Assembly (NCBI GenBank): GCA_003116875.1
Contig: BCKT01000020.1
Span: 62,001 to 126,000, forward strand
DNA: 64,000 nucleotides
Source of the DNA: Takashimella koratensis
Lineage: Eukaryota; Basidiomycota; Tremellomycetes; Trichosporonales; Tetragoniomycetaceae
Reading direction: 5' to 3'
A model generated the notes under the pieces. That model made no database searches. It was not told the origin of the DNA and worked only from the letters and a program-made list of their open reading frames with translations. A program made the translations under genes and the position numbers. Below, piece after piece: positions 43,297-52,033 of this stretch. Each line of letters begins with the position of its first letter. Position 1 is the stretch's first letter.

Positions 43297-45492
43297 ATGG
43301 CCGCACCAGAGGTCGAGATCAAGCCTGCTGCGGCAGACCATGTCGAACACGCCGACGCCGAACATGGGCCCGACGAGACCGACTTGAAGGCCCACCTCCC
43401 CGCGCTCAAGTCGGACTTTGACCAGCTCACTTCGTGGCAGACGATTGTGCGGTTCAAGAAGGCCGTACTCATCTGTACGCTCATGTGTATCGCCGCAGCT
43501 GCGGACGGATACCAGGTGAGTCGAGCCCTCGAGCTTCTTTCTTCTGAGTATCGAATCGCGGACCAGGCGTTGACTCGCCGTAGATTAACCTCAACGGCAA
43601 CATCATCGCCAATTCAGGTTTCATTAGGCAAGTGGGGACCCTCAACCCGGCGACTGGCGCGTACGCCCTCCCCGTCCAAGCCACGACTCTGTGGGGTGCG
43701 CTCCAGTCTCTTGGCCAGTTGATTGGTATGGTCCTCCTCAACCCTGTTTCCGACCGCATTGGCCGTAAATACACCCTTTACCTCTTATGGCTCATCCTCC
43801 TTGGGGTGAGTTCTTCCCTTGACTTTCTGACCTCATCTTGTGGGGACTGATCGCCACAGTCTATCATCATTGAGACGACGACCAAGACTTGGGCCGACTG
43901 GGCAGGCGCCAAGCTCCTTGCCGGTGTCGGTGTCGGGTGTCTCCAAGCCACTTTGCCCATTTATGTCACCGAGTGGGCCCCTGTCAATATCCGAGGCACT
44001 ATGATTCTCGCCTATGCGATCTGGAACAATATCGGGTCGTTCCTCGCCCCGCTCATGCTCTTGATCGTGCAGAACAGGGACAAGTCGGAATGGAAGATTC
44101 CCGTGTTGACGCAGTGGGCATTCTTGGGGATCATGCTGCCGATCTTCATTTGGCTTCCGGAGACAGCTTGTAAGTAAAGGCGAGGGCATAACTCGGTGGT
44201 CATTTGATTCTCGATGTGAAGTGTAGCGCTGATGGTCGCAGCGTACTACGCCGCGCGGGATGACGATGAAGGAGGCAAGGCCGTCCTCCGCCGCGTCAAC
44301 GGTGGGGTTCAGGGGTACGACGTCGAGGGCGAATACGCAGTCATCAAGAACATCATCCTCGAGGAGCGGAACATGCGTGCTAGCCAAGGTCTCGAGGGGA
44401 ACAACTGGCGCGTGCTGCTCGATAGCTACGCCGAGTGTTTCCGTGGTTCAAACTTTGTGCGTATGGATTTCTTCTGTGGTGTTGTGGTTGATGAAGAGGG
44501 TACTGACATAGATTTTCAGAGGCGCACGATTGCTGCCTCGCTCCCTGCGAGTGTGCAGCAGCTGACCGGTTTGGCGTTCCTAAGTGGCTACGCCTCGCGT
44601 GAGTTCACTCCCCAGCCTCGCTTGACAAAGATGATAGTCCACTGATATTTCCTAGTCTTCTTCCAACAGTCTGGGTTCACCAACTCGTTCGAAATCACCA
44701 CTATCCTGTGTAGGTCGATATCTCCCCACTTCCCCAATCGCAGGCAGGAGCCCACTGACATCCCCCAGTCGCGGTCAAGATCGTCTCCGTCTTCTGTTTC
44801 GGCGTTACAACCGACAAGACTGGTCGTCGTAACGTGGTCATTATCCTGGGTATCCTATGCACGACCATGCTCCTGGTCGTCGGTATCCTCGGCCAGGTGC
44901 CCAAGAACAACGCGACCAAAATCGTCCTCATCGTCGCTGCGTGCTTCTGGTCCATTGGCAGTGTTGGGCGTAAGTGTTGCTGTTGGTTCATATCGAGAAG
45001 TATGCGCTGATCAGTCTTGGCTGGCTTGGCGGGTTTAACAGTCGGCGCGCTTGGATGGGCGTACGTTGGTGAAGTCTCTGCCCAAAAGCTTCGCGCGCGC
45101 ACTGCCGGTCTCTCGGCGGGTATCGGAGTCATCTTTGGCTTGACTTTTAACACGGCCACTCCTGTCATGCGTGAGTTTGCGTTCAACTTTTTCTTCCACA
45201 CCTCTGCCCCCTCCATGTAGCGGCCTTGACTAACACCCCCATAGTCCAGACTAACGGCGCCAACTGGGGTTACAAGACCGCCTGGCTCTTCCTTGGAACC
45301 GGTATCGTCGCCTGCGCACTCGCCATCTACTTCCTCCCCGAGACGGCTAAGCGAAACCCTGCCGAGCTCGACGAGCTGTATGAGAAACGCATTCCGGCGT
45401 GGAGGATGAAGAATTATGTGACAGATGTACAGAAGGCGCAGGAGGCGAGGTTGGGGATGGGTGTGGAGCTGGGTATGACGAGTGCGAGGTGA
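43297..45492 (+). CDS. MFS sugar transporter
   Basis: Exons 43297-43515, 43584-43805, 43860-44169, 44242-44456, 44520-44598, 44656-44709, 44769-44969, 45042-45170, 45245-45492; 558 residues. Predicted plasma-membrane sugar:H+ symporter with 12 spans. Sugar-porter signatures: DRIGRKYTLY after span 2, PIYVTEWAPVNIRGTM (PESPR-like region of span 4-5 loop), LPETA before the central loop, DKTGRRNVV after span 8, and FLPETAKRNPAELDELYE after span 12. The acceptors at 44242 and 45042 were chosen over in-frame alternatives (44227, 45015) to fit the family length and branch-site spacing. It belongs to the group of lactose, alpha-glucoside or hexose permeases; the neighbouring rhamnosidase suggests rhamnose or a rhamnoside as substrate, unproven. 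Confidence 0.92.
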
Positions 45493-45906
45493 GGCGGGGC
45501 TCAGGCAGGGGGAGGGGAAGGAAGTGAAAAGCAAGCAGGTGTTGAGGCCTCGGTAGGTGTTCAGAATGGTGGTGGTGGTGGAACTCAGTCATCGGTATTC
45601 CGTTAGGGCTTAGGAAAGTGCAACCGAAGTATCCGATGATGTGTTGTGCTGAATTTGGGGTCGGGTGGCAACTCAACAGCAGTCACGTTCCGCGTCGCAT
45701 GCATCGACTCGTCTGACCTTGTCAACGTGATCTGACCATATACTGATGGTCCTGAATTCAGACCTCTGAACTATGTCGAATGTTCGTCTTGTCCCGCCGA
45801 TGCTGTAGACGGACGAGGTTGAGCGGTGATGGAATCATGATATATTGATCAAAGGGAGGAGGCGAAGACGGTCAACAAGGGCAAACTCCAAATACATAAC
45901 CAGCAG
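45493..45906. other. Intergenic region between convergent genes
   Basis: About 410 bases between the sugar-transporter stop and the end of the coiled-coil gene on the other strand. It should hold both 3' UTRs. No gene or RNA recognised. Confidence 0.4.
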
Positions 45907-46565
45907 CTAGAAACTTTCGTTGACTTGCTTCTCCAAAGCGTTATTCCCCTTGTCAAGCTTGGCAAGGGCAGCGAGGAGGTGTCCGTGTTGATTGCTGTAT
46001 TCACCACCGAACGGACGTCTGTGCAATGTCGCGCTGAACTGGCAGAAGCGTTGCATAAATAGAGAGGATAAGATGTCTGTTCCTGAGAATCTCGGTTTGG
46101 GGTCGAATCCGCTTGTATGCAGTGTTCTCGATCTTGCCCGGTGTCAGTACATCGTTCCGAAGCGAAGCAAGGATAGGGGACCATTAGAGACCTGTATTGA
46201 CAAACTCGTTGACGCACCCGGTTGATTTGGCAGCGAATCAGTTCAAGTCGTTTGATCAGATCAGTCTCCTGAGTCTTGCACTTGTCGAACATGTTTACTT
46301 CCCTCAACCGACTTTCGACGAGTCTCTTGGCGGCGATTAGGTTCTTCATGTCTTCGTTGGTGTCGTCCTTCTGCTCCAACAGAGAAGGCCAGCGATTAAA
46401 ATGGTAAGAAAAGTGCTTAGACTAAGATTTTGGAGATACTTTCGTTTGAGCGTCGCAAGCCTCCAACTGGCAGTGGTGGCGGTCGATGTCCGCCATGACT
46501 TTGACGAGCTGTTTGGTAGTCTCTTGCTCTTGGGTCTTGAGGATGACAAGGGGTTCTTCGGACAT
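45907..46565 (-). pseudogene. Coiled-coil protein gene with probable frameshift, paralogue of the gene at 58816
   Basis: Exons on the minus strand: 46565-46440, 46370-46218 and 46132-46001 (stop TGA), giving 136 residues. The N-terminus MSEEPLVILKTQEQETTKQL matches MSEDPLNTFRAQEQELIAKL of the gene at 58816-59454, and IENTAYKR matches IEEKAYKR after the same intron position. Past residue 135 the similarity to a helical C-terminus continues in another frame (ALAKLDKGNNALEKQVNESF, stop at 45907) and would restore the paralogue's length. No GT donor can bridge the shift, so a frameshift, sequence error or an alternative end is likely. Function unknown; heptad-rich helices suggest oligomerisation. 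Confidence 0.45.
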
Positions 46566-47012
46566 GGTGGTTGCTTGGGCTGAAGGTGTAAAGGTATTGG
46601 GTGATGCTGTAATGACCAACGATGGGTGCGGGAATGGGAACCCAAGTACTTTGGCTTAAATGACTGATGATATAAAGGCAAGATATAAATAGGTATGTTC
46701 AGTTCCCAGCAGTATATATAGTACACCGTGGGCTGACGACATCTCACAGATTGGGTTTCACAGATTGAGTGTTAACGGTGACGCGTTGATATTGGAATAC
46801 GGTTCACGACACAACCTTCATCGGGGCGCTCTCCGACAGTCAGAACTTCTGACGCAGCAACCAGCTAATACATACATGCCGCTTCGCTCCTCGAATGCTG
46901 ATTGACTTCGCCTCTGCGCACTTCGACGATGGTATGGAGCTTTGTAGCTCTGGATCTATCTACTCGGGATGGTCTATGCAGCAAGGTCCATCTCATCTAC
47001 CCACCTCCTTCC
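46566..47012. other. Intergenic region upstream of the coiled-coil gene
   Basis: About 450 bases. An ACGCGT occurs at 46781-46786, 216 bases upstream of the start at 46565. The GTATATATAGTAC-type AT-rich tract at 46711-46725 is TATA-like. No gene recognised. Confidence 0.35.
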
Positions 47013-47374
47013 TCACATGCCGTTCGCAAACCTCGCTCGCTTTCGACCCACCTGTCCATCATCGTCCTCGTTCGATCGCTTCCCAGCCCTATCAAACGCC
47101 TCTCGATCCGCTCGCACCGACCGTCTCCGCTCCTCCGTATGTCCATCAATCGTGTCGAGCCTGGCTTCAACCTTTGCGTACTTGGCACGCCGCTCCTGTT
47201 TCACCTCCTCGGGGATGCTCGAGTCTCATTCCATCTGTTGACGCGCTATTATGAGGTTGGTGTAGCTATGAGCACTCCCGCGGAGGTTTTTCTGCAACAG
47301 GTCGTTCTCGAGGACGGCATGTTAGAGCCTGGCGCGGGACTTGTCCAGGCCGAGGGTAACAAAGCTGTTCACAG
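47013..47374 (-). pseudogene. Coding-like remnant with in-frame stops
   Basis: On the minus strand one reading frame runs from about 47374 to a TGA at 47013 and looks coding (VNSFVTLGLDKSRARL; LENDLLQKNLRGSAHSYTNL; a charged helical part RRAKYAKVEARLDTIDG; and a basic end GRKRARFANGM), but is broken by TAA near 47323 and TGA near 47230. Either the stops fall in introns whose splice sites I cannot place convincingly, or this is a decayed gene. Sequence just upstream (47400-47600) shows competing splice-like signals on both strands. Family not recognised. Confidence 0.3.
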
Positions 47375-47621
47375 CTGGAAGAGTGAGCGTGAACTACATG
47401 TCCAGAGAAGAAGAGACGTACTTTGGCGTTCCTCCATTGACAGGCCAGTTAGGAAAGCTTCACCCACCCTCCATCGCCTTTTCCAGCATCGCCTGGAGGT
47501 TCGGAGCCGTTGCAGGGGTGTTCGCCATCGCGTTCTCTGCACCCGCCACACAACCATTCTTCTCCGGAAACCCCCAAGATCGACCCGCACCTATGGTGAT
47601 GACAAAAAGGAAAAATTTTGA

Positions 47622-47713
47622 TGGTCAGTATGGGGCTCGAACCCATGACCGCGGCATCACCGATAAACCTGCGATTTATTAGTACCGTGCGCTACCAACT
47701 GCGCCAACCGACC
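47622..47713 (-). tRNA. tRNA-Ile (anticodon AAT), with 19-nt intron
   Basis: Read on the minus strand: acceptor GGTCGGT (47713-47707) pairs with ACTGACC (47629-47623), discriminator A at 47622. Anticodon stem CGGTA/TGCCG encloses CT-AAT-A, followed by a 19-base intron (47676-47658) and A at 47657. T arm ATGGG-TTCGAGC-CCCAT is perfect. The downstream run of T on the minus strand (plus-strand A tract just below 47618) is the terminator. AAT becomes IAU and reads AUU/AUC. Confidence 0.93.
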
Positions 47714-47877
47714 AACACAAAGGCTCGGCTCCCAACAGGATATAACCATACACTACAGGGGGGGGCTTCGTCTTGCCTTCTGAAGAATGCAGGAGATGCC
47801 TGTCTCGGTCCGACGAGAGTGTTCAAGATGCACGCGAAGTACTTGAAACATTGGAAAAGGGAAGACGCCTTCCCGCA

Positions 47878-47998
47878 CTACGGTCCTTGAGACTCGTGGC
47901 GGTAGACATCTGGAGGTAGCCGTAGGCAGGGGCACCAAGGGTGATCTGGTTCGCGGGCATACCAGCAGCTGTCCATGAGGCGACGGCCCTCCCCTCTC
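47878..47998 (-). pseudogene. Fragment of a GH18 chitinase gene (inverted part)
   Basis: The minus strand encodes VASWTAAGMPANQITLGAP followed by AYGYLQMSTATSLKDRSAG, matching the end of the GH18 barrel (the 'GMPANQI-LG-P-YGY' strand 7-8 region of fungal class V chitinases). The rest of the catalytic domain, including the DxxDxDxE motif, is absent on both sides, and the adjoining bases carry the following part of such an enzyme on the opposite strand. Confidence 0.5.
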
Positions 47999-48034
47999 TC
48001 TCCGTCCAACATCCACCTCACCTCTTCACCCGGG

Positions 48035-48213
48035 TACCACCTCACCTACGTCGGTCCCGTCGGCGAGCTCTCAGGCGAATACATGTTCCAATTTCGGCAC
48101 GGAGGCCAGATCTGAAGCCCAAACTCGTGGTTGTTGGTGACGGCGGTGAGTCGGGGTTTGGTCCGGGATCTAGAGAGTACCTTGTTACGGTTCAACGAGC
48201 GACCAACTGTGGC
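48035..48213 (+). pseudogene. Fragment of a GH18 chitinase gene (direct part)
   Basis: The plus strand encodes YHLTYVGPVGELSGEYMFQF and then stops; a little further on, in another frame, come GGESGF..SREY..NCG-like residues. In fungal GH18 enzymes a 'VGPVG-LSG-Y-F' segment lies a short distance after the YGY strand, followed by a G-GFTR-WD-CS segment. It is therefore the continuation of the neighbouring minus-strand fragment, but in the reverse orientation. The match is by motif memory only. Confidence 0.35.
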
Positions 48214-48215
48214 GT

Positions 48216-48757
48216 GAGTAAGCCCACCCAGCCCAACCCCCCCTTTTGCGTACTTCCCGCCGTCGTCAGTCGGTCCCGGCTCTCGGATGTTGGTGATGGA
48301 CGAGGGCAGCTGGTCTTGCTTAATCACTTCACGCTTGAACTGGCCAAAAACCCGGTTGTCTCGAGCTGGCATCAGAACCAGCCTCTTCTCAGGATACTCC
48401 GACTCCTACTCCTGCTGCGGCCGCGCCCATGGCCCGAACAGCAAGCGGGGGTACAAGTGAACGCCGGAAACGAAACCCCGAAGTTGGGCAGTCCAAGTTG
48501 GTTCGGAACGAGCAAGGGTATGCACCCTTCACACCTCGGAGGCCGTGTACCCTTCACACTTCGGAACGCCACAGAATGTGCGAAGGCATTCAGACGTCCA
48601 ATTTTGCGGTACCGCTGGTAAGGAGCCACGTTGCTGGGACATACTTTCATCGAGAGAGGTACTCTGCTCTATGGACTGATTATACAGCGGTACGGAATCT
48701 GAAACAAGATGATACAGAGAGTGCCAATAGATGGCCAGAACCTTTGAAGCCTCTCGG
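48216..48757. other. Gene-poor stretch downstream of the chitinase fragments
   Basis: 542 bases with no convincing gene. A minus-strand stretch (about 48250-48372) has coding-like composition (GQFKREVIKQDQLPSSITN) but no start, splice frame or family match. An imperfect repeat CCCTTCACACYTCGGA occurs at about 48526 and 48550. It may contain further debris of the rearranged chitinase. Confidence 0.35.
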
Positions 48758-51075
48758 TCACATCACCACACATCCCTCTTCTTCCACTGGCTTTGACTGA
48801 AACCCCATCTCGGCAAACGTCTGAGGCCCGTCGTCTCGTCTCCTCCGCTCCCCTGCGACAGGCGCAGACACAGCACTCCCACTATCCGTCAATGTATACC
48901 TCTTAGCCTCACGCTCGGGGAGCGACCCGTGCCGGAGCCCTTGAGCCCCTGGAGACGGGGACAACGGGGGCCGCGGACTGGCGAGGTGAGAGGCAATGTT
49001 GACGCTCACACCAACGGTAGCTGCGGTCGCCGCTGATGAGGCCGTGTTGAACTGTTCTGGAATCGGTGGGCGTGAGAATGACGACTGAGGCGATGGGTAA
49101 GGATAAGGGGTCGGGTCGGTAGAGCTCGCCGCTGATGGCCTTCGGTCGCCTACGGGTGTCGGCCAGGGGGTACCAGTGGGTCGAGGGGTCGGTGTGGACA
49201 GTGGTCGAGCTCGGAGATCTTCTCGGCTGGTCCGACGGATCGAATTGCGGTCGGATCGGAGCTTGGCCTGGGTGCGGCGGCGAACGAGCGTGTTGTCCAG
49301 CCGTGTTTGGTGCTCCTGTAGGGAGATCACAGCAGGGTGTGGCATAGCCAGCGCGGCTAGCCGTGCGATCGCGTCGGGGTTGTCGAGCTTGGCCGCCTGT
49401 TGTAAGCAGGGTAGTCACTAGAGCTTACCTTCTGGTACCACCTCCTCGCCTGATCCATATCTCTCCGTCCCCCGATACCGAGTCTTCACCGTCAGCCATT
49501 ACCAGTGGATTGACTCACTCAAAGTAATACCCCATTGCAAAGCAGCCATTTGGATGGCCCTTCCTCGCCGCTTTCTCCGCAAAAGTTCTTGCCAACTCCT
49601 CATTCTTCTGAAAATGAGGATCGGCGCCACACAGGAACCACTTGCTGAGTGCCATGTCCGCCTCGACTTCCCCGCCCTGGCTCGCGAGGCTATACCACTG
49701 CACGCTCATGAGGGGATCGTACACGCACCCAAGCGTGGCGTGCTCTGAGATGAACCCGCACTTGTATTGAGCCGGCGGGTGGCCGAGGTAAGCCGCACGC
49801 TCGATCGCGGCCCGCGCGAGAGAGTGTTGGCTGGCAAGTGCGTCGGAAGGGGGAGCGGTCGGAGGGATGACAAGATGGGAGGGGATGGAAGTGGGCGAGA
49901 CCAGCTCGCCAGCGAGAAGCATACCGTAAACGTAAGGCGGGATGGGAAAGTCGACGTCGCCAAGCTCACTCGCATGGTGCAGTAGTGGCAGAGCGGTAGC
50001 TGGGTCGGAAGATAGACCTAATTGGCCTAGGAGATGTGCCATTCCCATTCGCTGAAGATTAGCTCAATCACACTTTGTCGCTCACATAGGTCGACTCGCA
50101 GTCATCTCGCTTGACACCACGCTGAAAACAGTCCCTGGCCCTTGCGACGTCCCCGACGCTCTCGTAATCTCTGCCCAGCTTGAACCAGCCCCTAGACTCA
50201 CCTGCCCTCGCTGCGGCCTCAAAGTCCTTGAACGCTTGACGCTGGTCTCGCGGCAGATACTCCGGGCAGCACCCGGCAGCAAGGAGTTTGGCCTTGAGGT
50301 AGGTTGCGAGAGCAGCCACAGCAGATGTCCTCGGGTCGGCAGAGAGGGAAATGATGATGGGTATAGCAGTGGCGAGCAAGGTCAGCAGGTCTGGGGGGAT
50401 GTCTCGTCGGAGCTTGGAGCTGGACGCTGGCTTGGAAAGCGTCGAGGTTGGGTCGGAGCCGACTCCCGAGGGGTAGAGGTAGCGGTCGAGCACGCGAACC
50501 ACGTCCTGCGCCCACGCGAGCTTGACGGTGTCTGGTGCCCTATCGAGATCGGGCACGGAGGAAGAGAGGGAGGTGGTTGACGGCGGGGAGTACACCTGCG
50601 GCGGCTGAGCGGAGAGCACCGACTGGGCGGTCATTGCGTGAGAAGGAGAGGGGCTGCGGGATAGGTAAGGAGTGTTGGGGTTTGGCGAGAGGTAAGGTGG
50701 TGGCGGGGCGGAAGATGGGGTCGAGGGCGGGTGCGGTAGAGAGCGTCGACGGTGGGTTGGTCCTGTCTGTAGTCGATGGCTCTCGTCAGCTCTGGGGCAT
50801 GGTGGATGGTACACTCGAGGGTGTTTGCGAAGAGTCAACCAGGATAGGTGGGTCGGTCGGTGGCCAAGACACTCCGCTGACCAGTGTCTCAACACCGGTC
50901 CGAATTGGAATAAACCGCCCACACGACTTCGCAGTGGACCTGGAACCCACGTGCATGTACTCACCTCGTCATGCATGTATACCACCTCGCTGACGGGTCG
51001 ACGCAGGCTAGGCGGGCTGGGGACGTGGACCCATGTGTCTTCCGCTGGTGGGATGGGCAGGATACGGACAGGCAT
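48758..51075 (-). CDS. Sel1-repeat protein with CaaX end (Skt5/Chs4-like chitin synthase activator)
   Basis: Exons on the minus strand: 51075-50965, 50766-50086, 50051-49519, 49483-49429, 49396-48758; 672 residues. Skt5-type proteins bind and localise class IV chitin synthase (Chs3) at the cell membrane. Seen: a proline/serine-rich N-terminus; Sel1 (TPR-like) repeats of about 36 residues from KDFEAAARAGESRGWFKLG to NGCFAMGYYFELGIGGRRD and DQARRWYQKAAKLDNPDAI; a disordered basic C-terminal third; and a final CVVM, a CaaX prenylation box. Yeast Skt5 ends in a similar box. The first intron is 198 nt, preceded by a 37-residue first exon. Other Sel1 proteins are possible, but the CaaX end favours the Skt5 family. 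Confidence 0.85.
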
Positions 51076-52033
51076 GGTCGTTGAGCGGGGCTGGGTGTTG
51101 AGTCGCCGGGGAGGTAGCCTCCAGCCTGAGGTGATGGACAGACCTGGGACCGGGTTGAATCGGGTACACGGTGTGCGCGGCAGTTCTCGCGATGGGAGAT
51201 GAGGTTGTGGAGATGTACAATCCAAGCCGGTGCGGCCGTGGTCAACGGGGCCGATGGTTGACCACATCTGGGTTCATGTGAAGCGGTTAATGGAAATCTT
51301 GGGTTAACCACCTCTCGGCGTGGTCGTCACGGGTACCGCCGTGGGTCGCTTGACGACGGCAACAGGTTGGCAGGTGGGCGGCGAAGGGTATCCTGCCGTG
51401 CGCGAGGCAACCACAATCCAGGGTTGAGCGCCACGACAATGGTGAAAACGGGACCCGAAGTGCTGTGTCTGTGGTATGTGGAAACTCGTGAGTCATGGGC
51501 TCGACGCATAGCCCGCGATTGGGTCATGGTCACTGATATGCAGGAGTGCAGGGAAAGCAAGAGGGAGATGAGATGAAGGACTATCTTGACTGCCTTTGAA
51601 TGCGTTGCCCAGGTGAGGCTGTGCCATCTTCGCTCGGTGACCCACCTTTGCAACCATCACCATCCCTCCGAGGATCCACCGGTCGTCGCGGTAGTGCCGG
51701 AACAGACAAAACCGCTGCTCTCATCCCCCACAGACTTTGCTGGAACCTTCCATCGCCTTCGACGCTACTCCCAGTCACTCTCGGTCACCATCGGTCAAAG
51801 GTGACGGGTAACGCCGGCGAACACGCCGCCCTTCTATCCCACAGAGGCGTTGAAACGTCAATCTCGAGTAGTCAAAGGATCGACAATCGCGGCAACAGCG
51901 GCGCACAACTCTGATACGCTGGCATCGCTTTCTTCAGTCAAGATGAAAGCGCCTCATCCAAGGCGTAGATGACCCTGTGAGATGCGTACATGCTTTGTTC
52001 ACCTATGCATGCTATATGAATCTGGTTGCTTCT
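51076..52033. other. Intergenic region between the Sel1 protein and the AlkB-like gene
   Basis: 958 bases with both neighbours on the minus strand, so it holds the Sel1-gene promoter and the AlkB-like gene's 3' flank. Several short open frames exist on both strands, none with recognisable family signals or splice patterns. Nothing else seen. Confidence 0.4.

Noticed and set aside
44227..44241. Alternative acceptor for exon 4 of the sugar transporter (TAG at 44226)
   Set aside because: It is in frame but would add SLMVA before YYAARDD; the family reads ETA-xYYA directly, so the later acceptor is preferred.
47941..48621. A 226-codon plus-strand frame containing KLVVVGDGG, resembling a Rho/Ras P-loop
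   Set aside because: The motif is not followed by GKT/S, no switch or NKxD motif appears downstream, and the surrounding frame is low-complexity. The region is better explained as rearranged chitinase sequence.
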